NCBI GenBank assembly: GCA_002162955.1
Contig: MABD01000009.1
Coordinates: 62,001-126,000, forward strand
DNA length: 64,000 bases
Origin: Gammaproteobacteria bacterium 45_16_T64
Lineage (GTDB): Bacteria; Pseudomonadota; Gammaproteobacteria; Pseudomonadales; Ketobacteraceae
Direction: 5' to 3'
A program made the position numbers and the translations under genes. A model generated the notes under the pieces. It searched no databases and had not been told where the DNA came from. It saw only the letters and a program-made list of their open reading frames with translations. Position 1 is the first letter of the stretch; the number at the start of each line of letters is the position of its first letter. Positions 56,054 to 64,000 of the stretch are shown one piece after another.

Positions 56054-57430
56054 ATGGATATTGGTAACACAGATTCGAAGGTAACCTCAAAAGTAGACTC
56101 AATCATTCATGCGCAATGGATAATTACCGTTGATGAGAATCACCGCAACGGTCAGCCAACGCCATTAGAGCAACACGCAGTAGTGATCAATCAAGGCAAA
56201 ATTGTTGATATCACCCCCACAAACGACTGCCCTTATCAATCCGACAACGTGATTCACCGCCCGCATCACATACTCATGCCAGGAATGATTAACGCTCATA
56301 CTCATGCCGCTATGAGTTTATTTCGTGGCCTTGCTGATGATATGCCACTAATGACTTGGCTTAACGATCACATTTGGCCGGCAGAGGGCCAATGGGTCAA
56401 CGAAGATTTTGTTCGTGACGGCACTCAGCTCGCCATCGCCGAAATGATACGTGGCGGCACCACTTGTTTCTGCGACATGTATTTTTACCCCAGCGTAGGA
56501 GCACAAACTGCAAAAGATGCGCAGATGCGCGCATCCTTCGCATTTCCCATTTTGGACTTTCCCAGCAGCTGGGCACAAAATGCGGACGAGTATTTATCCA
56601 AAGGTTTAGCCCTATACGATACTTATCGCAACCACGAGCTCATTGACATCCACTTTGGTCCTCACGCACCTTACACTGTATCGGATGAACCTCTCACCAA
56701 GGTCGCGACATTATCAGTCGAGACCGGTATGGGCGTGCAAATTCACCTGCATGAAACTGCTCACGAAATTTCTGAATCCTTAGCACAACATGGTCAGCGA
56801 CCGATAGCGCGCTTAGAACAGCTAAAACTACTCACCCCCCAGCTGCAAGCGGCGCACATGACGCAACTCAATGATGATGAGATTCAACTTCTCGCCAAGC
56901 ATGGTGTCAACGTAATTCACTGCCCCGAAAGCAACCTCAAACTTGCCAGTGGCTTCTGCCCTATCGCAAAGCTTTCCGCTGCCGGGGTAAACGTCGCACT
57001 GGGGACCGATGGCGCCGCCAGTAACAACGATTTAGATATGTTCAGCGAAATGCGAACCGCAGCACTGTTGGCTAAGGGCGTATCAGGCGACCCTTCAGCC
57101 ATTCCAGCTAGCGAAGCGATCGCAATGGCCACGTTTAATGGTGCTCGCGCATTAGGCATAGACGACCTCACGGGTAGCTTAGAAAAAGGTAAAGCCGCCG
57201 ACCTAATTGCCATTGATATGTCCGCTCCCGAGACACAACCATACTACGATCCCATATCACAACTGGTATACGCAACCACAGCAGATAAAGTGTCCGACAG
57301 CTGGATTAACGGCAAACAGGTTCTGAGGCATAGGGAACTAACCACGCTAGATCGAGACGACATCGTCGCCCGAGCAAAGGCATGGAAAACAAAAATAAGC
57401 GGATTAGCACCTGCCGCCTCACATAAATAA
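56054..57430 (+). CDS. mtaD: 5'-methylthioadenosine (S-adenosylhomocysteine) deaminase
   Basis: A 458-residue metal-dependent amidohydrolase turning methylthioadenosine into methylthioinosine. Metal ligands are in NAHTHAAMSLFRG, LHETAHE, HCPESNLKLASG and LGTDGAASNNDLDM. The ATG at 56054 has AGGA 6 bases upstream; an ATG at 56027 would add nine residues. Clustering with mtnA, ubiG, mupP and yciK is the Pseudomonas arrangement. The methylthioinosine phosphorylase needed next is not in the window. Confidence 0.93.
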   Translation: MDIGNTDSKVTSKVDSIIHAQWIITVDENHRNGQPTPLEQHAVVINQGKIVDITPTNDCPYQSDNVIHRPHHILMPGMINAHTHAAMSLFRGLADDMPLMTWLNDHIWPAEGQWVNEDFVRDGTQLAIAEMIRGGTTCFCDMYFYPSVGAQTAKDAQMRASFAFPILDFPSSWAQNADEYLSKGLALYDTYRNHELIDIHFGPHAPYTVSDEPLTKVATLSVETGMGVQIHLHETAHEISESLAQHGQRPIARLEQLKLLTPQLQAAHMTQLNDDEIQLLAKHGVNVIHCPESNLKLASGFCPIAKLSAAGVNVALGTDGAASNNDLDMFSEMRTAALLAKGVSGDPSAIPASEAIAMATFNGARALGIDDLTGSLEKGKAADLIAIDMSAPETQPYYDPISQLVYATTADKVSDSWINGKQVLRHRELTTLDRDDIVARAKAWKTKISGLAPAASHK

Positions 57431-57454
57431 CGTTCTTCTACTGAGAGATTCGTA

Positions 57455-58159
57455 ATGAGTATTAATGTTGACCCTTCTGAACTAGCCAAATTCGAATCCA
57501 TTGCAGACAAATGGTGGGACACCAGTGGTGAATTTAAGCCTTTACATAAGATCAATCCATTACGCTTAGATTATATAAATGATAGGGCTGATCTCACAGG
57601 GAAAGAGATACTCGATGTCGGCTGTGGCGGCGGCATATTAAGCGAAGGCTTAGCGCAGCGAGGAGCAATAGTCACAGGCATTGATCTCGCTGAAGCTAAT
57701 TTACACACTGCACGACAACATGCGGAAGCCAATAATCTACGCATTCAATACCGTAACGTTCCCGTTGAAGAGCTAGCTGAAGCACAACCCGCGAGTTTCG
57801 ATGTCGTCACCTGCCTAGAAATGCTCGAACACGTTCCAGACCCTGGCTCAATAATCAGCGCCTGCGCCAAACTGGTAAAACCTGGTGGACATGTGTTTTT
57901 TTCTACCATCAATCGCAATCCAAAATCTTATATGCTGGCAATCGTTGGGGCCGAGTACATCCTCAATTTGGTGCCTCGCGGCACTCATGAGTACATGCGA
58001 TTTATCAAGCCATCAGAGCTAGGTCGATGGGCTAGAGATGCCGCCCTGCATGTTCAGGACGTTAGTGGCATGACTTACAACCCTGTCACCAACACAGCAA
58101 AAATAGGTGACGACTCTGCGGTAAACTACTTCATGCACACACAACTTGAGTCCCACTAG
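57455..58159 (+). CDS. ubiG: ubiquinone biosynthesis O-methyltransferase
   Basis: A 234-residue SAM-dependent methyltransferase carrying out both O-methylations of ubiquinone synthesis. [19 protein letters not shown], the SAM loop [14 protein letters not shown], and [12 protein letters not shown] are diagnostic of UbiG, and the [15 protein letters not shown] region is the membrane-binding part. It starts 24 bases after mtaD. Usual length (E. coli 240). Confidence 0.95.
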   Translation: MSINVDPSELAKFESIADKWWDTSGEFKPLHKINPLRLDYINDRADLTGKEILDVGCGGGILSEGLAQRGAIVTGIDLAEANLHTARQHAEANNLRIQYRNVPVEELAEAQPASFDVVTCLEMLEHVPDPGSIISACAKLVKPGGHVFFSTINRNPKSYMLAIVGAEYILNLVPRGTHEYMRFIKPSELGRWARDAALHVQDVSGMTYNPVTNTAKIGDDSAVNYFMHTQLESH

Positions 58160-58169
58160 GCTATTCATA

Positions 58170-58847
58170 ATGAGTAAAATAGAAGCAGTACTTTTTGATC
58201 TAGATGGGACGCTAATAGACACAGCCCCAGACTTTGTCGTGGTCATCAATTTACTTCGGGGACAGCACTCACTCCCTCCGCTAGATGATTCAAGCATTAG
58301 ATCCCAGGTGTCAAACGGAGCCCGTGCGTTAATCACTCTGGCATTCGGTCTCACCGAGGGTAGCCCTGGCTTCAGCAGCAGGCTAGAAGAATTATTAGAC
58401 CTATACCTGGCAAACCTTGCTTCCGCCTCTTCACTGTTCGAAGGTCTTGACTCCGTATTGTCAGCATTAGAAGAAGCACACATCCCCTGGGGAATTGTTA
58501 CCAATAAACCTCGCCGCTTTACCGTACCACTACTGCAGCACCTAGGGTTGACCGATCGCTGCGCTAGCATTGTCTGCCCTGATGACGTAATTCAAAAAAA
58601 ACCCCACCCGGAACCCATATTGAAAGCATGTCGCGAAATTAATGTAGACCCCAGGCACACCATTTATGTGGGCGATCACCTACGCGACATAGAGTCAGGA
58701 AATAGTGCAAATAACCACACTATTGCGGTATCTTGGGGATATATAGAAGAAGACGACGACCCACAACAATGGAAAGCCAATCATGTTGTCGATACTACAG
58801 CCGAGTTTAGAGCGCTGCTAATCAATACTTATCAATTGCTCAACTAA
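58170..58847 (+). CDS. mupP: HAD-family phosphatase, MupP (N-acetylmuramic acid 6-phosphate phosphatase)
   Basis: A 225-residue HAD hydrolase with nucleophile motif DLDGTLIDTAPD, KPRRF motif region TNKPRR and the acidic motif VGDHLRDI. Close to phosphoglycolate phosphatase (Gph), but in the Pseudomonas lineage the gene between ubiG and yciK is MupP, which feeds the AmgK/MurU cell-wall recycling route; the assignment rests on that position. The ATG at 58170 follows the ubiG stop by 10 bases; the TTG upstream is rejected. Confidence 0.88.
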   Translation: MSKIEAVLFDLDGTLIDTAPDFVVVINLLRGQHSLPPLDDSSIRSQVSNGARALITLAFGLTEGSPGFSSRLEELLDLYLANLASASSLFEGLDSVLSALEEAHIPWGIVTNKPRRFTVPLLQHLGLTDRCASIVCPDDVIQKKPHPEPILKACREINVDPRHTIYVGDHLRDIESGNSANNHTIAVSWGYIEEDDDPQQWKANHVVDTTAEFRALLINTYQLLN

Positions 58848-58891
58848 TCAGAACCACTTACTACCAACGACCTAATACCTGAGACTTATCC

Positions 58892-59638
58892 ATGCACAAC
58901 TATCAAGCGCCAAACGACCTACTTAGCGACAAAATTATTTTAGTCACCGGGGCTAGCGATGGCATTGGTAAAGAAGCCGCTATAAGCTACGCCCGCTTAG
59001 GGGCTACCGTCGTCCTCTTAGGGCGCAGTCAGGAAAAACTAGAAGATGTTTACGACCTCATTGAATCCGCAGGCGGCCCCCAACCCGCTATCGTGCCACT
59101 GAATTTAGAATCTGCAGTAGAGCAAGATTACAAGCAGCTGGCAGACACAATTGAACAGGAATTTGGCCGTCTAGATGGGCTATTGCTAAATGCTTCCATC
59201 TTGGGGGATATCACCCCGATAGAGAGTTACCCAGTAGAGCAGTGGGCTCGTGTTATGCAAATCAATGTTAACTCTCAGTTTGCCATTACCAAAGCTCTAC
59301 TCCCTTTGCTTAAACAATCCAACGCAGGCTCCATCATATTTACAACATCCTCAGTGGGTCGCAAGGGGCGTGCTCACTGGGGAGCCTACGGCGTTTCCAA
59401 GTTTGCAACTGAAGGGTTAATGCAAACGCTGACAGACGAACTAGAAAACACCTGCGCGGTCAGAGTTAACTGCATCAACCCAGGCGCCACCCGTACGGCT
59501 ATGCGGGCCAACGCATACCCAGCGGAGGATCCGGCAACCGTTTGCCACCCCAAGGACATTATGGGCCTCTATCATTTTCTCATGGGTAACGAGAGCCTAG
59601 ACACCAAGGGCCAATCGCTGGACGCGCAACCTAAGTAA
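58892..59638 (+). CDS. yciK: YciK-type short-chain dehydrogenase
   Basis: A 248-residue SDR with cofactor motif TGASDGIGKEAA, NASILG and the catalytic GAYGVSKFA (Tyr-xxx-Lys). The N-terminal YQAPNDLLSDKIILVTG and the C-terminal FLMGNESLDTKGQSLDAQ are characteristic of YciK, an oxidoreductase of unknown substrate. It is the last gene of the ubiG-mupP-yciK group. Confidence 0.9.
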   Translation: MHNYQAPNDLLSDKIILVTGASDGIGKEAAISYARLGATVVLLGRSQEKLEDVYDLIESAGGPQPAIVPLNLESAVEQDYKQLADTIEQEFGRLDGLLLNASILGDITPIESYPVEQWARVMQINVNSQFAITKALLPLLKQSNAGSIIFTTSSVGRKGRAHWGAYGVSKFATEGLMQTLTDELENTCAVRVNCINPGATRTAMRANAYPAEDPATVCHPKDIMGLYHFLMGNESLDTKGQSLDAQPK

Positions 59639-60011
59639 CAACAAAGGTAACCCACTGTAATTACTGATATTTTCAAAAAAATACGCCTGTGGCCCTCGGA
59701 TATATTAAGAACCCAATAGCATTCCCTCCAAAAAGTTGACGCACCGCTGAGTTAAAAAGGTCAGCAACGCGTCAGCAACCAGTCGCGACAAAATATTGCC
59801 AAAAAAAAACTAGCATTCATAAAATTATCTAACATACTGAATACAGTTAACTTTATCGCTACTGGCAAGAAGTTATCAGATCGTCATCCCAAGATTGGCA
59901 CGAACTTCGCAGCTTTGCATGAAAAGCAGCCAACACGAACCGCAGAGTTTCCCACAACCACCTCTGCACATAACGTGGAAAGCACATATATATCAACAGG
60001 GGTTGTTGCAA
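59639..60011. other. intergenic region before the diguanylate cyclase gene
   Basis: A 373-base gap. It holds a plausible promoter at 59796-59825 and, before it, nothing I can identify; the in-frame extension from 59895 is not used because the better start is at 60012. Confidence 0.6.
59796..59825 (+). promoter_or_regulatory. candidate sigma-70 promoter for the diguanylate cyclase
   Basis: TTGCCA (59796-59801) and TAAAAT (59820-59825) with an 18-base A-rich spacer, about 187 bases before the chosen start. Confidence 0.4.
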
Positions 60012-60962
60012 ATGGCTACACCGATGACAGCAAGAATTTTGGATTTTGACACCAATAAACTAAACAGTGTTTATGGTCGTAGTTCATTAAAAAAACAAAA
60101 TACTCAACGCAGCGTGAGTCAGCTCATCACACGCTTGAGCTCAGTACTACAAACCAGTATTGAACTTGCTGAAATATTGCATATTTTTAATGAAGAAGTC
60201 AGGCAAATTGTGCCTTTCGATGGTTTAGCTTATCAACACCAAGCGAATCGATATGAAAACGCTATCGGTAAAACCAATGGGCATTCTAGCAGCTATCGCT
60301 TACAGACCCCTGATGACCACCTTGGCGAATTAAGCTTCCACAGAAAAAAAGCTCGCTTTACTGAAGCAGAGCTAGAGACATTAGAGCGCCTGATCGTATC
60401 TCTAATCTACCCACTAAGGAATGGACTTCGCTACCAAGAGGCCGTCAAATCTGCACTCACCGACGCCCTTACTGGCGCGGGAAACCGCATCAGCATGGAA
60501 AACGTGATGACCAGAGAGTTTGATCTTGCATCACGCTACCACCAATCACTCTCCATATTGATGATCGACCTCGACCACTTCAAACACGTCAATGATCAAT
60601 ACGGCCATGCTGCGGGGGATTATGTGCTAAAGTCCGTCGTCCACAGCCTTCAGGCTGCAAGCCGTTGCGCAGATATGACATTTCGTTATGGCGGTGAAGA
60701 ATTTGTTGTTTTACTAAACAAAACAGATATCGCGGGATCACTAATCACCGCAGAACGATTAAGAACAACTATTGCGAATCTATCGTTTAATTTTGAAAAC
60801 CAAGAAATCCCCGTCACTCTCAGCATAGGTGCAGCAACCCTTGTACCCGGTGAGAGTAAAGAAACACTATTGGATAAAGCTGACAAAGCCTTGTACCACT
60901 CCAAAGAAACGGGCAGGAATCGCATCACCCACGCTAACCAACTATTGGTAGCCGAAGTCTGA
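60012..60962 (+). CDS. diguanylate cyclase (GGDEF protein with GAF-like N-domain)
   Basis: A 316-residue cytoplasmic c-di-GMP synthase. Residues 30-140 resemble a shortened GAF sensor. The GGDEF domain (about 155-305) has an intact active site FRYGGEEFVVL and a complete product-inhibition site RCAD five residues upstream; LIDLDHFKHVND gives the metal ligand. The ATG at 60012 has AGGGG 9 bases upstream; a longer frame from 59895 lacks one. It could oppose the EAL protein at 31.5-34.1 kb. Confidence 0.92.
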   Translation: MATPMTARILDFDTNKLNSVYGRSSLKKQNTQRSVSQLITRLSSVLQTSIELAEILHIFNEEVRQIVPFDGLAYQHQANRYENAIGKTNGHSSSYRLQTPDDHLGELSFHRKKARFTEAELETLERLIVSLIYPLRNGLRYQEAVKSALTDALTGAGNRISMENVMTREFDLASRYHQSLSILMIDLDHFKHVNDQYGHAAGDYVLKSVVHSLQAASRCADMTFRYGGEEFVVLLNKTDIAGSLITAERLRTTIANLSFNFENQEIPVTLSIGAATLVPGESKETLLDKADKALYHSKETGRNRITHANQLLVAEV

Positions 60963-60970
60963 CCCCAACA

Positions 60971-61005
60971 AAAAAGGCACCATCCTTTTTTGGACAGTGC
61001 CTTTC
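60971..61005. terminator. terminator between convergent diguanylate cyclase and rluB genes
   Basis: AAAAAAGGCAC and GTGCCTTT form a stem with a 16-base loop; A- and T-tracts flank both arms. Confidence 0.6.
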
Positions 61006-61036
61006 TGCAAAGATTACTAGCCTGCACTTGTCGTAA

Positions 61037-61879
61037 TTAGCTTCGTGTTCTTCTTAAATAACCGCCACGAGGCTTAGTGGCTTTTTCCGTTGCTCTATCC
61101 GCACGCATTTTAGCCCTGCCATAAAGCCCTGTACGTTTTTTAAGGCCAGCACCGCACAAATTGGCTAACGCATCAATCTCATCTTTCTGAAGCTCAACCG
61201 AACGCCCGATCTGCAAACCACGAGGTAATACAGCACTCCCGTAGCGTACACGAATCAATCGGCTCACCTGAATATCCTGGGATTCCCATAAGCGTCGAAC
61301 TTCACGCTTTCTACCTTCCCCGATAAGTACATGGTACCAATGATTATAACCTTCACCACCGCTATCCACGATATCATCAAATCGAGCCTCGCCATCCTCA
61401 AGCATCACCCCGTTACGCAAATTACTTAACGCCTCGTTGCTTACTTCGCCGCGGACTCGCACGGCATATTCACGCTCAATTTCTGAAGAGGGGTGCATCA
61501 ATCGATTAGCTAATTCGCCGTCGGTAGTAAACAAGATCAGACCTTGTGTATTAATATCCAAACGCCCCACAGCAACCCAGCGCTCACCCTCTAGTTTAGG
61601 CAGCCTAGAAAAAACAGTTGGGCGTCCTTCAGGGTCGGTTCGTGTACATACCTGCCCTTCAGGCTTGTTGTATAAAATCACCCTTCTGGAGGTTTCTGAC
61701 TCTTCTTCGAATCTAACCACTTTACCATCTACACGCAGCGTGTCTTCAGCGCCTAAACGGTCACCAAGGGTGGATATTTTACCATTCACGCTCACACGAC
61801 CATCGCTGATCCACTTTTCCATTCCTCGACGAGAGCCTAAGCCAACTCGAGCCATTACTTTTTGTATTTTTTCAGTCAT
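61037..61879 (-). CDS. rluB: 23S rRNA pseudouridine synthase RluB
   Basis: A 280-residue enzyme making pseudouridine 2605 in 23S rRNA. An S4 domain (EKIQKVMARVGLGSRRGMEK start) is followed by the RsuA-type catalytic domain with the Asp in GRLDINTQGLILFT. A basic C-terminal tail (RATEKATKPRGGYLRR) aids RNA binding. The ATG at 61877-61879 gives the usual start MTEKIQKV; the longer frame from 61963 has no homologous look. Adjacent to scpB as in Pseudomonas. Confidence 0.93.
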   Translation of the reverse strand: MTEKIQKVMARVGLGSRRGMEKWISDGRVSVNGKISTLGDRLGAEDTLRVDGKVVRFEEESETSRRVILYNKPEGQVCTRTDPEGRPTVFSRLPKLEGERWVAVGRLDINTQGLILFTTDGELANRLMHPSSEIEREYAVRVRGEVSNEALSNLRNGVMLEDGEARFDDIVDSGGEGYNHWYHVLIGEGRKREVRRLWESQDIQVSRLIRVRYGSAVLPRGLQIGRSVELQKDEIDALANLCGAGLKKRTGLYGRAKMRADRATEKATKPRGGYLRRTRS

Positions 61880-62086
61880 TACCTGTATCCCCTTCTGCCA
61901 GGGCAAAAGAGTCAATAAGCCATCAGCCTCACGGCAATAGCTAGAGAAGTGCCCACTATTCAATCAGGGCTAGAGTACCATCATATGTAAAGGATTAGCA
62001 GCTTTGTCATAGCGCTGTAACAAAGATACACATACGCTTTGTATACCGACACAATGCTGCTATTAAGAATTACGAACAGCGGCAAG

Positions 62087-63139
62087 TTAATCCTCGACAT
62101 CACCGACAGGGGTTCCATCCTGCTCAATATGCCGCTCAACCGCCTCATCTATCATTAAATCTTCTTCAATTTGTGCTTCAGAAGCCACCGCAGCATCACT
62201 CTCATCCACTTCTTGCTCTAGTTCTTTTTGCGCTTCGAACTTTCGCAATACATCAGCCAAACCTTGGCTCTGAGTAGAAGATTCAGTTTCGGCTTCAGAC
62301 TCGGGGGCAGACCCAGGTTCCTCTGACGTTTCCACACTTTCGACCTGGACAGCTTCGATAATAACATTATCGACTTTATCATGGGTTTCGCCACGAGTTA
62401 CTTCAGCAATAGAATCTTCTACAGAAGCCTCTATTTCCTCAGCACTGCTCATCACTATCGCGCTATCAGTAGCTGACTCGGAAAGGCCCTCTTCTAGCGC
62501 ACCTTCATCTATCACCTCGTTACCGCTGTCAGCATCGCAACTCTCGTCACCCACACCACTATCCCCCGGCACCACATCTTCTAGCTCAAGCTCTTCATTT
62601 ATCTTATCGAAATCTCTAATTTCGGAGAGCGGCGGTAATTCAACCAAACTCTTGAGATCAAAATAATCCAAAAAAATACGCGTCGTTGCGAACATCGCAG
62701 GCCTGCCTGGCACATCGCGATGACCAACAACGCGAACCCACTCCCGCTCCAATAGCGTTTTCATAATATGGGAGCTAACACTTACACCACGAATTTCTTC
62801 AATCTCACCACGAGTAATGGGCTGGCGGTATGCAACAAGCGCCAACGTTTCAAGTAACGCTCGCGAATAACGCGCGGGTTTCTCTTCCCATAGCCGACTG
62901 ACCCACTCTCCTACACCCTCGCTTGCCTGAAACCGGTACCCTGAAGCAACTTCCTTAAGCTCAACGCCACGCCCTGCATAATCCTCCTGCAACGCAGACA
63001 GTGCCTCTTTAAAATCATCTTTTGTCGGGCGTTCCTCATCGAAAAACAGTCCAGCGAGTCGCTCAAGATTCATCGGCTGCCCAGCCGAAAATAAAGCGCC
63101 CTCTACTATTTTCTTAATTTTTTCTTTGTCTAAGGGCAT
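62087..63139 (-). CDS. scpB: segregation and condensation protein B, with long acidic tail
   Basis: A 350-residue winged-helix partner of SMC/ScpA condensin. The core (about 1-185) has IVEGALFSAGQPMN, ALLETLALVAYRQPITRGEIEEIRGV in two recognised blocks, and GRPAMFATT. Residues 190-350 are a Glu/Asp/Ser-rich low-complexity extension absent from short ScpB proteins (about 190-200 residues); similar tails occur in some pseudomonads. It starts 3 bases after the scpA stop. Confidence 0.93.
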   Translation of the reverse strand: MPLDKEKIKKIVEGALFSAGQPMNLERLAGLFFDEERPTKDDFKEALSALQEDYAGRGVELKEVASGYRFQASEGVGEWVSRLWEEKPARYSRALLETLALVAYRQPITRGEIEEIRGVSVSSHIMKTLLEREWVRVVGHRDVPGRPAMFATTRIFLDYFDLKSLVELPPLSEIRDFDKINEELELEDVVPGDSGVGDESCDADSGNEVIDEGALEEGLSESATDSAIVMSSAEEIEASVEDSIAEVTRGETHDKVDNVIIEAVQVESVETSEEPGSAPESEAETESSTQSQGLADVLRKFEAQKELEQEVDESDAAVASEAQIEEDLMIDEAVERHIEQDGTPVGDVED

Positions 63140-63142
63140 TCA

Positions 63143-63943
63143 TTAAGCCTCTGCCGGTTCAACTTCTTCTGTTGCGGAAGTCTTTGCTTTCACATGAATT
63201 GAACCTAGTGGTTCATGTTGTATCAGCTCTATCAAGGATTCCTTCACCAACTCCAAGATCGCTAAGAAAGTCACTACCACGCCCAAGCGTCCCTCTTCCA
63301 CCGTAAACAGGCGTTCAAAAGGTACAAATCGCGTATCATCAAGACTCTCAAGTACTTGAGACATCCGCTCTCGCGTTGACAATTTCTCCCTCTCCACCTG
63401 ATGGCTCTCAAACATATCTGCGCGCTGCAATACATCTTGCAAAGCAAGCAACACATCTTTCAAATCAACCTCTGGTGGTGGGACTTCCTTTCTAAACCCT
63501 GGTGGCGCTGCATCCGCAATGAAGACATCGCGACCCACACGAGGCATATCTTCTATGTCTTCTGCCGCTTGCTTATACCGCTCATACTCCTGTAAACGAC
63601 GGATTAATTCAGCGCGCGGATCACTCTCATCCTCTTCTTCTTCATTTTGCCTTGGTAATAAACTGCGGGATTTTATCTCCCCCAACAGAGCAGCCATGAC
63701 GAGATATTCAGCAGCCAATTCAAAGTTCAAGGACTTCATTAGCTCAACATATTGCATATATTGAGCGGTAATCTCAGCGACAGAGATACTTAAAATATCA
63801 AGATTCTGACGTTTAATGAGATAGAGCAATAGATCCAAAGGCCCCTCAAACGCTTCAAGAAAGACCTCCAGTGCATCAGGTGGAATATAGAGATCCTCTG
63901 GCAGCTTTGTTACGGCTTCACCGTAAACAATAGCAAAAGGCAT
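63143..63943 (-). CDS. scpA: segregation and condensation protein A
   Basis: A 266-residue kleisin linking SMC heads and ScpB. It shows EVFLEAFEGPLDLLLYLI near residue 25-42, LNFELAAEYLVMAALL, LLPRQ and the C-terminal winged helix VVTFLAILELVKESL. I place the start at the ATG 63941-63943 because AGGAAGAG precedes it and MPFAIVYGEA is the expected N-terminus. The frame stays open to the window edge, so a start beyond 64000 cannot be excluded. The acidic stretch EEEEDESD near residue 95 is the usual linker. Confidence 0.92.
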   Translation of the reverse strand: MPFAIVYGEAVTKLPEDLYIPPDALEVFLEAFEGPLDLLLYLIKRQNLDILSISVAEITAQYMQYVELMKSLNFELAAEYLVMAALLGEIKSRSLLPRQNEEEEDESDPRAELIRRLQEYERYKQAAEDIEDMPRVGRDVFIADAAPPGFRKEVPPPEVDLKDVLLALQDVLQRADMFESHQVEREKLSTRERMSQVLESLDDTRFVPFERLFTVEEGRLGVVVTFLAILELVKESLIELIQHEPLGSIHVKAKTSATEEVEPAEA

Positions 63944-64000
63944 CTCTTCCTGTTTTGGTGCCGGGTCAGCATTACCTGTAATCACCGCGGCAACATTATC

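Noticed and set aside
1-64000. CRISPR arrays, insertion sequences, phage integrases or attachment sites
   Set aside because: No regularly spaced repeats, transposase or integrase-like proteins, or duplicated tRNA ends were seen on reading both strands.

Overview
The window reads as a chromosomal segment of a marine-type gammaproteobacterium related to the Pseudomonadales/Oceanospirillales. The order gyrA-serC-pheA-hisC-tyrA/aroA-cmk-rpsA on the minus strand, flanked by mtnA and by mtaD-ubiG-mupP-yciK on the plus strand, matches from memory the Pseudomonas gyrA-rpsA neighbourhood. The species cannot be named from sequence alone. The polysaccharide region at the left looks more AT-rich than the housekeeping part.

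Region 1 (1-13.2 kb, all minus) is a surface-glycan locus. From its promoter-proximal end it encodes an SLBB outer-membrane exporter, a stand-alone APS kinase, a Wzz chain-length regulator, and a tightly coupled nonulosonic (legionaminic-like) acid operon: 4,6-dehydratase, PLP aminotransferase, hydrolysing 2-epimerase, formyltransferase, PIG-L deacetylase, NeuB-type synthase, NeuD/PglD-type acyltransferase, CBS-nucleotidyltransferase and a Gfo/Idh oxidoreductase cut by the window edge. The formyltransferase/deacetylase pair points to acyl remodelling of the sugar. The CMP-transferase, glycosyltransferases and flippase are presumably beyond position 1.

Region 2 (13.6-17.6 kb, minus) holds a lone MlaC-family protein, ComEA, PyrF, LapB, LapA and IHF-beta. 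Region 3 (17.8-43.5 kb) separates ihfB from rpsA, which are neighbours in Pseudomonas. It holds a rhomboid-fold protein lacking the catalytic His, two acyl-CoA dehydrogenases, an SDR and an SCP-x thiolase with an AraC regulator, an Uup ABC-F ATPase, an MCP/STAS/REC-PP2C-HATPase partner-switching module (HsbA/HsbR-like), SirB2, a 7TMR-GGDEF-EAL protein, a PBP-like small protein with a porin, a FadL-type transporter broken by a 28-bp tandem duplication, Prc, a HIT protein, YqcC and TolC. A 1-kb gene-free stretch (36.1-37.2 kb) carries a Leu/Ile/Val-rich leader frame followed by alternative hairpins and a terminator, arranged like a transcription attenuator but with no branched-chain amino-acid gene next to it.

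Region 4 (43.6-64 kb) is conserved housekeeping: rpsA, cmk, aromatic/His/Ser biosynthesis, gyrA, methylthioadenosine salvage (mtaD/mtnA), ubiquinone (ubiG), MurNAc-6-P phosphatase (mupP), yciK, an active-looking diguanylate cyclase, rluB and the condensin partners scpB and scpA. I saw no rRNA, tRNA, CRISPR array, transposase or phage gene.
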